Below, in pieces: positions 1-6,128 of a stretch of DNA of 7,722 bases. The position numbers were made by a program, and so were the translations under genes. This DNA is from Chitinivibrionales bacterium (GTDB lineage: Bacteria; Fibrobacterota; Chitinivibrionia; Chitinivibrionales; FEN-1185), in contig JAQUMP010000147.1 of assembly GCA_028718065.1 (NCBI GenBank), positions 1-7,722 on the forward strand, written 5' to 3'. A model generated the notes under the pieces. It was not told the DNA's origin, made no database searches, and was given only the letters and a program-made list of their open reading frames with translations. Position 1 is the stretch's first letter. Each line of letters begins with the position of its first letter.

Positions 1-1
1 T

Positions 2-751
2 GTGGGATTTTCCAAAATCTACTGTTTGCTCACGCCTCAATATATCAACAATTATTTCCCCGACGCATCGTTTAACAACACCTTTTACGAGGCCTTTATC
101 GGCGCGGGCTGGCAGACCGACCGCCGTGACGTGGCGTTTGACCCGGCGCTTGGGTGGTATCTGTCAAGTGAAGCGCGGGCGAACCGGGTTTATTCCACCG
201 ATACCCATAAATTTATCCAGGTCGATTCCGATTACAGGCTCTATTTGCACGGATTTTTCTCCCATGACAAGTTTGCCTTGTGGGCCAAAGGGTATTTCCG
301 CGATCGCGACGCGGGGCCGTTCAGGACTTTAGCGGCCGGCGGCGAAGGCTCTTTGCGGGGATATCCGGCGGGCTTTTTCGGCGGGACTCTTGAGGCCAAT
401 AACGGCGCGTTTTTTTCGGCTGAATACCGCTGGCCGATTTGGGAATCGGAGCCGTTTAATATTTTTATGCTGGAGGAATTTTATGCGGGGCTTAAAGATT
501 TTTTTTACAGGGTCGATGGCACGCTGATACTGGATGGCGGAGTCCTGTGGGATAAATTCAGCGAAAAATTACTGTATCCTTTTTCTACAGACGAGCATGG
601 CCTCGGGGCCGGATTCGGCGTGCGCGTGCTGGTTCCAACCATGCGCCAGAGTCTGCGCGCCGATATCGTATTCCCCTTTTACAGCAATGTGGGGCTGCAA
701 TTTACTTCCTGGCCGCCGATGCTGCACCTTTATATTGACTACTATTTTTAA
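2..751 (+). CDS. Omp85 / surface antigen (D15) family outer-membrane barrel, C-terminal part (5' truncated)
   Basis: This is the last roughly 249 residues of an outer-membrane beta-barrel; the reading frame is open at the left edge, so the GTG at base 2 is probably an internal valine. Omp85 proteins (BamA, TamA and relatives) insert or transport proteins across the outer membrane. What supports the call: the strand signature TDRRDVAFDPALGW at about residues 39-52, the family's lid-loop motif in EGSLRGY (residues 115-121, LRGY), the following AEYRWPIW strand (140-147), alternating aromatic/polar strands throughout, and a C-terminal ...YIDYYF ending in phenylalanine, the usual signal for barrel insertion. 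N-terminal POTRA or other domains would lie outside the window, so BamA, TamA or another Omp85 subtype cannot be told apart. It converges on the STAS gene with only 8 bases between the two stop codons. Confidence 0.85.
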   Translation: MGFSKIYCLLTPQYINNYFPDASFNNTFYEAFIGAGWQTDRRDVAFDPALGWYLSSEARANRVYSTDTHKFIQVDSDYRLYLHGFFSHDKFALWAKGYFRDRDAGPFRTLAAGGEGSLRGYPAGFFGGTLEANNGAFFSAEYRWPIWESEPFNIFMLEEFYAGLKDFFYRVDGTLILDGGVLWDKFSEKLLYPFSTDEHGLGAGFGVRVLVPTMRQSLRADIVFPFYSNVGLQFTSWPPMLHLYIDYYF

Positions 752-759
752 AAGAACTT

Positions 760-1116
760 TTAATTGTTCCTGGTATCGGCCGGAAATGCCGATAAAAACT
801 CATTCTGGCCGGGAAATGTTTTTATAAGCCTGACGATGCCCACCATCTCCAGCACGCGGCGCACCTGATTGTCCTCGGCGATAATATAGACCGATCCGTT
901 ATTTTCCTGAACATCGCAAAGACAGTGGATAAAAATGCTTATTCCTGCGCTGTCAAGATAGGTCGTGCGCTCAAGATTAAAAACAAAATGATGATGGCCC
1001 TTTTTGATTATCTTGCCGATTTCGACATCGAGCGCCTTGGTGTTGGACTCGGTATCGATATTGCCGATAATATGGATCATCTTGAATTTACCCTTGCTTT
1101 CGATTTCGTATTTCAT
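760..1116 (-). CDS. STAS-domain protein, anti-sigma factor antagonist (SpoIIAA/RsbV-like)
   Basis: The 118-residue product is a single STAS domain, the normal length for cytoplasmic anti-anti-sigma factors. Such proteins bind a switch kinase/anti-sigma factor and release a sigma factor or other partner; phosphorylation of one serine turns them off. The phosphorylation-loop signature YLDSAGIS is at residues 53-60, making Ser56 the predicted phosphosite. An N-terminal beta strand and IIGNIDTES segment (about 17-25) match the family, as does the C-terminal helix EDNQVRRVLEMVG (81-93). The ATG at 1116 is preceded by GAAAGG with 7-base spacing, a reasonable ribosome-binding site. It follows the small gene 1150-1338 after 33 bases and probably shares its transcript. 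No kinase, phosphatase or sigma factor gene is visible nearby, so the partner and pathway are unknown. Confidence 0.9.
   Translation of the reverse strand: MKYEIESKGKFKMIHIIGNIDTESNTKALDVEIGKIIKKGHHHFVFNLERTTYLDSAGISIFIHCLCDVQENNGSVYIIAEDNQVRRVLEMVGIVRLIKTFPGQNEFLSAFPADTRNN
792..825. repeat. Inverted repeat inside the 3' end of the STAS gene (possible terminator for the Omp85 gene)
   Basis: ATAAAAAC (792-799) and GTTTTTAT (818-825) are perfect 8-base inverted arms around an 18-base loop. Immediately upstream is a second inverted repeat, TATCGGC (774-780) and GCCGATA (788-794), with a 7-base loop. Both lie 20-75 bases beyond the plus-strand Omp85 stop and within the last codons of the convergent STAS gene. 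In plus-strand RNA the second arm ends in a T-run, so the outer hairpin could end Omp85 transcription, but its stem is AT-rich and the sequence is also protein-coding on the other strand. Confidence 0.3.
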
Positions 1117-1149
1117 GGTTTTGCCTTTCTTTGCGCGCCCAGACGGTTT

Positions 1150-1338
1150 TTATACTCCCACAATCAGTTCGCGTTCAAACAGCAAATGAATGTTGCCCAG
1201 ACCCTCTTCCAGGCAACTGTCCGAAAGTTTCCAGCCATCGCGTATCATTTCGGCGGTAATCTGCTCGACTTCGTCAAAAACTATTTTAGGATTTTTCTGC
1301 AATCCTACCCTGACGACCCTTTCCGCTTTTTCTTTCAT
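1150..1338 (-). CDS. Small protein of unknown function (62 aa), upstream of the STAS gene
   Basis: I do not recognise this 62-residue product. It is charged and soluble, without signal peptide or membrane segment: a basic start (MKEKAERVVRVGL), a predicted amphipathic helix around residues 19-34 and a hydrophobic strand-like end (HLLFERELIVGV, 51-62). The pattern MIRDGWKL...LLFEREL faintly recalls small DUF4177-type proteins (EGWEL...FKR), but this is a guess. The ATG at 1338 has a weak GAG Shine-Dalgarno-like core 6 bases upstream and would sit about 30 bases after a start from the TATAAT at 1375-1380. The frame stays open upstream to a TAG near 1393, so a rare non-ATG start is possible. Same strand as and 33 bases before the STAS gene, suggesting a two-gene unit. 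Confidence 0.55.
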   Translation of the reverse strand: MKEKAERVVRVGLQKNPKIVFDEVEQITAEMIRDGWKLSDSCLEEGLGNIHLLFERELIVGV

Positions 1339-1374
1339 AAGACGCTCAAGCGAGAGGTATTGGTATTTTAAAAT

Positions 1375-1403
1375 ATTATAACTTAACGTCGCCTATGCAA
1401 AAA
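1375..1403 (-). promoter_or_regulatory. Candidate sigma-70-type promoter for the small gene and STAS gene
   Basis: Read on the minus strand, bases 1380-1375 spell a perfect TATAAT within an AT-rich stretch just upstream of the small gene. At 17-base spacing the -35 region is poor (TTTTTG); TTTGCA at 1401-1396 matches TTGACA at four of six positions but is only 15 bases away. Transcription would start near 1368, giving a leader of about 30 bases before the ATG at 1338. The -35 side overlaps the T-tract of the terminator-like hairpin of the upstream operon. The position fits the gene layout; strength and sigma factor are not known. Confidence 0.4.
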
Positions 1404-1422
1404 AAAGCGTGCAGATCCGCTT
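1399..1422 (-). terminator. Candidate intrinsic terminator after the unassigned lipoprotein gene
   Basis: On the minus strand, AAGCG (1422-1418), an 8-base loop and CGCTT (1409-1405) form a 5-bp stem that runs directly into a T-tract (1406-1399). It begins 19 bases after the lipoprotein stop codon (1443-1441), where the long minus-strand operon should end. A competing hairpin, GATCC/GGATC with a 4-base loop (1427-1414), overlaps it. The stem is short, so efficiency is uncertain, but stem plus eight Ts in this position is a good candidate. Confidence 0.5.
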
Positions 1423-1440
1423 GGATCATATATCCGTACG

Positions 1441-2094
1441 TTACCAGTTTTTTTCGTTGATGGCGGGAATATCCTGCGGTAGAGCGGCATACATGCTGCT
1501 CAGGGCGCTCCGGAAAAACTCCGCGTCGGTGACCGCAGGGTCAAGCGTGGCGCCCGTGACCTCCGCGCGCCAGACCAAGGCCATGTTGTCGGCGTCCCAG
1601 AGCTCGCCTTCGAGGTGCACCTTTTTTTTCCGTACCCCGCTGAAACTTTTTATGGAGACGGCATACAGCACCCGCACGGCCAGGCAATAGCGTGCGTCAA
1701 GGTGTTTCCATACTGAATCCAGCGACTGCAGACCAATGACGTCGCTGCGGGAAAGCCGCAGGTAAAACGAATCGACCATGGCCTTTCCGGCCGGGGTGAT
1801 AAATGTTTTTTCAAATGACCGGTCTGTTTTAACCACGACGCGCTTCTTTACCGATGCAAGCAAAGAGGCTTGCCGGACGGGCGAAAGAGCCTGGGAAGTG
1901 TCGAAACCGTATTTCGTAAAGAGCGGCAGGATCAGAACGCTCTGGTCCGCAAGGGCCCCGCCGTTAAAAGCAGGATGACAATAATCCTGACGCGCGTACA
2001 TTCCCAGCGGCGCCGTACATGATGCGAGCCACAGCTGGCCCGCCAGGCATAATGCAACGCAGAATATTTTTTTTAAAGAGATGGGAGAATTCAT
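1441..2094 (-). CDS. Lipoprotein of unknown function (217 aa), last gene of the operon
   Basis: The product begins MNSPISLKKIF, followed by a hydrophobic stretch and the lipobox LASC with the lipidated cysteine at residue 26, so it should be exported and anchored in a membrane. The mature part carries ADQSVLILPLF (49-59), a mostly polar middle, and a C-terminal half with LAVRVLYAVSI (138-148) and LEGELWDADNMALVWRAEV (161-179). The strand-rich C-terminal half with Trp-containing ELWD...LVWR recalls lipoproteins with GNA1162- or LpoB-like folds, but I cannot assign a family. The frame extends to a TTG at 2142, 6 bases after the rsmB stop, adding 16 residues; the ATG at 2094 gives a normal signal peptide and is preferred, although no clear Shine-Dalgarno precedes it. 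It is transcribed after rsmB and followed by the terminator candidate at 1399-1422. Confidence 0.75.
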   Translation of the reverse strand: MNSPISLKKIFCVALCLAGQLWLASCTAPLGMYARQDYCHPAFNGGALADQSVLILPLFTKYGFDTSQALSPVRQASLLASVKKRVVVKTDRSFEKTFITPAGKAMVDSFYLRLSRSDVIGLQSLDSVWKHLDARYCLAVRVLYAVSIKSFSGVRKKKVHLEGELWDADNMALVWRAEVTGATLDPAVTDAEFFRSALSSMYAALPQDIPAINEKNW

Positions 2095-2148
2095 GAAAGG
2101 CATATCGTAATAAAAATACCGATGGGCGGCAGGCGCCGTCAAATAAAT

Positions 2149-3468
2149 CTACTTGTTGCGCCTGAGCCGGGCGCCGAACATGCCGTCCAGAGCGTGTTCG
2201 AAAGGAGTAATTTGCAGCATGCCGTTTGCGGTAATATAGGCCTCCGGTATAACATCGGGCGCTTTCTCAAGACTATATTCGGCGTGGGTTTGTAAAAACC
2301 ATTCGATCTGCCGCTCGTTTTCTTCGGCTTCAAGCGAGCAGGTGGCATATACCAGAAATCCGCCCCGGGCAACCAGCGCGGCCGCCGACGACAGCAGGCG
2401 GCGCTGGCGCTCAATAAGAAGCCCAAAATCACCCTCCTGCTTGACCCAGCGCCCCTCCGGATGGCGCCCGATTACGCCGGTCCCGCTGCACGGGGCATCC
2501 AGCAAAACCGCATCGAACTCGCCGGTAAAGGGCGGCGCGGTCCCGTCGCCGGCGACGATATATACATTGTCAAGATCCATGCGCTCACAATTCTGACGCA
2601 CCTGTCTGGTCTTGTAATACGATATGTCAAGAGCGCAGAGCGTGCCCTGCGTAAGCATTTCGGCGAGTAAGGTGGCTTTGCCGCCCGGCGCGCTGCAGAG
2701 GTCGCAGACATGAAACTGCGGTTTGGGCGACAAGAGCGCTATAATCCAGCCGGAGGCGGGGTTCTGGATGGTGCAATAGCCGTCTTTAAAAAGCGGCAGG
2801 TGCTGCGGCTGCTGCGATCGGCTGAGGCGGTAGTACAGGTTTTGAAACCCGCCGTAAAACGCGCAGGCATCGCCCGATTCGCTCTCAAACTGGATGCGCG
2901 AGATCCCGCGTAATTTGCGCCGCATATACAGCACAGGGCGCTCGTTATTATAGACAAGGAGTTTTTTTGTATCGGCCAATCCAAAACGGTCCATCCAGCG
3001 ACTAATGAGCCAGGGCGGGTGCGAGTATTCTATGGCAAGGCGCTCCAGAAGCGGCAGGTCGGGGTTTAAATGCAGGGCGCCTTTTTTGCGGATTATAGTG
3101 CGCAGCAACCCATTTACAAGACCGGACAAATGGCGGAGCTGGGCGTCTTGTTTGGTAAGCTCAAGGCTCTCGTTGACCGCGGCATGATTGGGCACGCGGT
3201 CCAGATATATGATTTGGTAAAGACCCATGCGTAAAATTCGCATGAGCGCCTGGTTTTGCAGCAAGCGTTTGTCCGTGAGGTTGGTCTCGATATAATGATC
3301 CAAAGTCAATTGCCGGCGAATGACGCCGTGCACGATTTCAAAGATAAATCTACGGTCGCGGTCATCCAGCGACATTTGTTGCAGCAAGCGCCGTTCGATT
3401 GATTCCAGCGACGCTAAATTAACGGCTGTCTCTTGTAAAATTTGCAATATCACCAAGCGGGCATTCAT
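2149..3468 (-). CDS. rsmB: 16S rRNA (cytosine(967)-C(5))-methyltransferase RsmB
   Basis: This 439-residue cytoplasmic enzyme transfers a methyl group from S-adenosylmethionine to C5 of a cytosine in 16S rRNA (C967 in E. coli). The N-terminal about 130 residues are a NusB-like RNA-binding domain (VHGVIRRQLTLDHYI, 46-60; RVPNHAAVNESLEL, 91-104), which distinguishes RsmB from RsmF-type enzymes. The catalytic domain has SAM motif I CDLCSAPGGK (255-264), the acidic ALDIS (279-283), GDGT (307-310), the DAPCSGTG motif with Cys327 (324-331), and YATCSL with catalytic Cys377 (374-379). It ends in the usual DGMFGARLRR. Length matches E. coli RsmB (429). The ATG at 3468 overlaps the fmt stop as ATGA, suggesting coupling; a GGAAGG lies rather far upstream (about 12 bases). 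The frame continues upstream inside fmt, but those residues are not RsmB-like. Confidence 0.95.
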   Translation of the reverse strand: MNARLVILQILQETAVNLASLESIERRLLQQMSLDDRDRRFIFEIVHGVIRRQLTLDHYIETNLTDKRLLQNQALMRILRMGLYQIIYLDRVPNHAAVNESLELTKQDAQLRHLSGLVNGLLRTIIRKKGALHLNPDLPLLERLAIEYSHPPWLISRWMDRFGLADTKKLLVYNNERPVLYMRRKLRGISRIQFESESGDACAFYGGFQNLYYRLSRSQQPQHLPLFKDGYCTIQNPASGWIIALLSPKPQFHVCDLCSAPGGKATLLAEMLTQGTLCALDISYYKTRQVRQNCERMDLDNVYIVAGDGTAPPFTGEFDAVLLDAPCSGTGVIGRHPEGRWVKQEGDFGLLIERQRRLLSSAAALVARGGFLVYATCSLEAEENERQIEWFLQTHAEYSLEKAPDVIPEAYITANGMLQITPFEHALDGMFGARLRRNK

Positions 3469-4397
3469 GCGCAGCGTGTTCCTTCCGTAAGTTGATGTCC
3501 CCGTAAAAAAGCGGCGGCATCCATTGCACCTTTGCCCTCCGGCTTGACAACAAGGACCCGCAGCCGGCCCGGAGCGCACTGAATGTCGAAATGGTCGCCG
3601 GTTACACCGCAGATTGTGCCGCAGGCCGGCGGTGGCGTTTGGTCGTCGACCGGCACGGCCCACTCTACCGTCAGGCGCATGTTGTTAAGTATAAAAAACG
3701 CACCGGGAAAAGGTTTAAATGCGCGGATTTTATTAAAGAGCGTCCGCGCAGGCTTGCACCAGTCAAGTTTTGCTTCGGCCTTAAAAAGTTTTGGGGCGGG
3801 CGTGGCCAAGGAAGGATCCTGTTTCCGGTAAACGCAATCTCCGCGCTTAAGGCAATCAAGCGCCGCAACCAAAAGGCGCGCGCCCAAATTGGCCATCCGC
3901 TCGGAAAGCTGCGGCGTGGTTTCGAGCGGCCCTATTTCCAAAGGTTCTTGCAGGAGTATATTCCCGGTGTCGATGCCGCGATCGATCCGGAAAACGGTGA
4001 CGCCGGTCTGATGCTCCCCCGCTTCTATGGCGCGCTGGATCGGCGCGGGCCCGCGGTATTTCGGCAGCAGCGAGGCGTGAATATTAATGGCGCCAAGGGG
4101 CGGGAGCGCAAAAAGGGCTTCGGGCAAAAGGCGAAACGCAACCACCACGGCGCAATCGGCACCGAGGCTTTTAACGGTATTGACAAAAACGGAATCGTCC
4201 AGCCGTTGCGGCGTTAGGACCGGCGATAATTTATGCTCCCGGGCAAAACAGGCAATGGCCGATTCGCAAACCGTCCGGCCGCGGCCCGACGGTTTGCCGG
4301 GCGTGGTTACAACACCGACAATTGCATGGCCGCTTGCAATCAAGCTTTCGATTGCAGGGATGCCGAATCCGGAAGTGCCTAAAAAAACTATTTTCAT
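3465..4397 (-). CDS. fmt: Methionyl-tRNA formyltransferase
   Basis: Fmt uses 10-formyltetrahydrofolate to formylate Met on initiator tRNA. The 310-residue product (E. coli 315) begins MKIVFLGTSGFG and carries TTPGKPSGRGR (31-41), then INIHASLLPKYRGPAPIQ (104-121) with catalytic Asn105 and His107 and the SLLP loop, and RIDRGIDTGNILL (137-149) with catalytic Asp143. The C-terminal tRNA-binding domain starts near residue 200 (APKLFKAEAKLDW) and includes RAFKPFPGA (225-233). VVVAFRLLPEA (84-94) has AFR where proteobacterial enzymes have AYG, a form I associate with Bacteroidota-type Fmt. The ATG at 4397, 22 bases after the PorV-like stop, matches the family start; an in-frame ATG at 4487 would add 30 unrelated residues. 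No clear Shine-Dalgarno is seen. No def gene lies alongside. Confidence 0.96.
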   Translation of the reverse strand: MKIVFLGTSGFGIPAIESLIASGHAIVGVVTTPGKPSGRGRTVCESAIACFAREHKLSPVLTPQRLDDSVFVNTVKSLGADCAVVVAFRLLPEALFALPPLGAINIHASLLPKYRGPAPIQRAIEAGEHQTGVTVFRIDRGIDTGNILLQEPLEIGPLETTPQLSERMANLGARLLVAALDCLKRGDCVYRKQDPSLATPAPKLFKAEAKLDWCKPARTLFNKIRAFKPFPGAFFILNNMRLTVEWAVPVDDQTPPPACGTICGVTGDHFDIQCAPGRLRVLVVKPEGKGAMDAAAFLRGHQLTEGTRCA

Positions 4398-4419
4398 GGT
4401 ATGGTACGGGAGAAGATCA

Positions 4420-5412
4420 CTAAAACCCGACAATCCCGCTGATGGCAAGGGAGGGAGGCAAGTCATGCACGTGGCCTTCGTAGGCAACGTCCAATTCCAC
4501 CCAATAAGATTTTATCGTGGTAATTAATCCAAGACCAAGGCACAAGGTGGTCCAGTTGGATTTTTCGTTCTGTGAAAAGTCAAGTCCATTTCCCAGGTCG
4601 CTCTGACTCAACGCATATCCGCCGCGCAGAAAAAGACTTTTTTTGTACAAGGCGAGCTCAAAGGCCGGCCGGAAGTTGACATAATCGTCGGTTTTTTTCT
4701 CGATATCACAGGTAAGCCGCAATGAAGGAACATTGCGAAGCACGTAGGAAAAGCCAATCGTCGCGGTCAGGGGAAGCGCATAGGTCAACCCGTCTGCGGT
4801 ATAGGCGCTGGTCATGAAACCAAGGTTTTTCACCATGACGCCGGCGATAAAGCGGTCCTTTAAAAGACGGTATTGTACGCCGGCATCGAGGGCCCCGCCG
4901 TCGGACGAGGCGACATAGCCATTGCTGCCGTTGAAGCGATGATAGAGCCCCTTGAGACTGGCGCCCGCGAAAAGAGACTCATAAATTTTTTGGGCCCACG
5001 ATATGCTGCCGATACCGCCGCCCGCATAGTACGTAACCCCCGTCATTTCCTTGTCGGCATTGGTTTCTTCAATCGACCCTTCGGTAAATCCGAGCAGGGA
5101 AAGCGCCAGAACGCCGCGTTGACCAATAGGAAACGCACCGGCCACCGGGCCGCCGCCCACATCGAGCAAAACGGGGCGAAAACTTATCATGGCGCGCGGC
5201 GCGGTTATAGATGCCAGGGCGGCGGGATTGGCCACGACACCGTATATATCGCTCAGGATTGCGGCATTGGCGCCCGCCATGGCGATGGAACGGGCATCAT
5301 AGCTTAAGCTCGCAAACGAAAATACCGTCGTGCCGGCCGCGCTATTCTGCGCATTCCCCGTAAAAACGGCAAATAAAACCATTGTCGCGATAATTGTTAA
5401 GAAGCGTTGCAT
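4420..5412 (-). CDS. PorV/PorQ family outer-membrane beta-barrel protein
   Basis: The 330-residue product has an N-terminal signal peptide (MQRFLTIIATMVLFAVFTGNAQ, cleavage probably near 21-22) and a barrel ending in IVGF with terminal Phe. The family signature is clear: SYDARSIAMAGANAAILSD (37-55) followed by VVANPAAL (59-66), equivalent to the ARS.AMGGA...SD...NPA.L block of FadL-like PorV/PorQ proteins. Later repeats of the pattern are DGGALDAGVQYRL (171-183), GVMVKNLG (191-198) and LPLTATIGFSYVL (213-225). PorV and PorQ work in type IX secretion in Bacteroidota, where PorV shuttles cargo to the sortase; many relatives in Fibrobacterota and others have no proven role. The ATG at 5412 has GGAAAGG 4 bases upstream. 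It sits 47 bases after the LolB-like gene and 22 before fmt. No other type IX genes are visible, so secretion is only an inference. Confidence 0.82.
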   Translation of the reverse strand: MQRFLTIIATMVLFAVFTGNAQNSAAGTTVFSFASLSYDARSIAMAGANAAILSDIYGVVANPAALASITAPRAMISFRPVLLDVGGGPVAGAFPIGQRGVLALSLLGFTEGSIEETNADKEMTGVTYYAGGGIGSISWAQKIYESLFAGASLKGLYHRFNGSNGYVASSDGGALDAGVQYRLLKDRFIAGVMVKNLGFMTSAYTADGLTYALPLTATIGFSYVLRNVPSLRLTCDIEKKTDDYVNFRPAFELALYKKSLFLRGGYALSQSDLGNGLDFSQNEKSNWTTLCLGLGLITTIKSYWVELDVAYEGHVHDLPPSLAISGIVGF

Positions 5413-5441
5413 GCAGCCTTTCCGTGAAGAAACAAAATAAT

Positions 5442-5459
5442 ACGCCCCGGTTTTGGCGT
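5442..5459 (-). other. Weak hairpin between the LolB-like and PorV-like genes
   Basis: Just after the LolB-like stop, the minus strand reads ACGCC, an 8-base loop and GGCGT, followed by the T-rich ATTATTTTG. A 5-bp GC-rich stem at the only sizeable gap inside the operon (47 bases) could act as a partial terminator, an mRNA-end stabiliser or nothing. The T-tract is interrupted, so it is not called as a terminator. Confidence 0.25.
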
Positions 5460-6128
5460 TTATTGTTTCTTACCGATTTTGACCCAATCATAGGCAATCA
5501 AAATACTCTTCCCCTCGCCATAATCTATAGCGATACGGTTGATTCGATTGTTGCGTGAATAAAAATATATGATGTTATACGGCGATGCTCGCATCAGCGA
5601 TGCTTGCATGAACTCCAGGGTAATTGAGCGGTTTTGGGATTGGAAGGCAACGGTTGCCTCGGCTCCTTCGACAACGCCGCGATAACCGGTCGAATCGCAC
5701 AGGGTTTGCGCCGAGACAATAATTTTCCCGGTACAAATTCTAAAAAGTTGCGCCGGGGCGCCGCGAAATGCCAAATCGTGAAAAACCGAATCGAGCGCCG
5801 TGCCGCTATCGATGGAAATAACTTTTTCACCCGCTTTCACCAGAACTTGCGCGCCGTCAAGGGTCAGCGATGCCATGCTTGTTCCAAGAGCGGAATAAAT
5901 CTTGAGGCTCTTTTTCCCCGGCCCGGCTTGCCAATCGATGGTAAAGTTAGCTTCCGATACGATTTTATCTTGAACAAAGGATATTTGCCCGCTCCCTTTG
6001 AAGCTGGAAATCTCTTCGATTGAGTGCAACAGATCATGGCATTGTTCCTTCGTGACAACACGCAGATGCCGGGGAGCGCTGCAGAAGCAGACCAGGAGAC
6101 ATACCGCACAAGCTATCAGCAGTTTCAT
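5460..6128 (-). CDS. LolB-like / DUF4292-like lipoprotein (LolA-LolB fold)
   Basis: The 222-residue product starts with a hydrophobic export signal and a cysteine cluster (MKLLIACAVCLLVCFCSAPR), so it is probably a lipoprotein attached through Cys16, although the residues before it (VCF) are not a standard lipobox. The mature part looks like the LolA/LolB half-barrel: SFKGSGQISFV (42-52), NFTIDW (61-66), KKSLKIYSALGTSMASLTL (72-90) and DGAQVLVKAGEKVISID (91-107). These correspond to the LolB strand order in which a xLxxPLG segment precedes a GxxAxL segment. LolB-type proteins receive lipoproteins at the outer membrane; DUF4292 relatives occur in Bacteroidota without firm function. The ATG at 6128 overlaps the TPR stop as ATGA and lacks its own Shine-Dalgarno, so translation is probably coupled. 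Confidence 0.68.
   Translation of the reverse strand: MKLLIACAVCLLVCFCSAPRHLRVVTKEQCHDLLHSIEEISSFKGSGQISFVQDKIVSEANFTIDWQAGPGKKSLKIYSALGTSMASLTLDGAQVLVKAGEKVISIDSGTALDSVFHDLAFRGAPAQLFRICTGKIIVSAQTLCDSTGYRGVVEGAEATVAFQSQNRSITLEFMQASLMRASPYNIIYFYSRNNRINRIAIDYGEGKSILIAYDWVKIGKKQ

Noticed and set aside
925..1371. 148-codon plus-strand open frame opposite the STAS and small genes
   Set aside because: It spans two minus-strand genes, has low-complexity F/A-rich content with no recognisable domain, and the opposite strand encodes a clear STAS domain.
2095..2142. TTG start extending the lipoprotein by 16 residues
   Set aside because: It would place polar residues (MTAPAAHRYFYYD) ahead of the signal peptide; the ATG at 2094 gives a standard lipoprotein signal. 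It cannot be fully excluded because neither start has a clear ribosome-binding site.
3469..3663. N-terminal extension of RsmB by 65 residues
   Set aside because: The extra residues are Arg/Gly/Cys-rich, read out of frame through fmt, and do not resemble RsmB; the ATG at 3468 gives the family length and an ATGA overlap.
3591..4217. 208-codon plus-strand open frame opposite fmt
   Set aside because: Arg/Gly/Lys-rich shadow of the conserved fmt gene, with no domain signature.
4398..4487. N-terminal extension of Fmt by 30 residues
   Set aside because: It lies inside the PorV-like coding end and precedes the canonical MKIVFLGTSGFG start.
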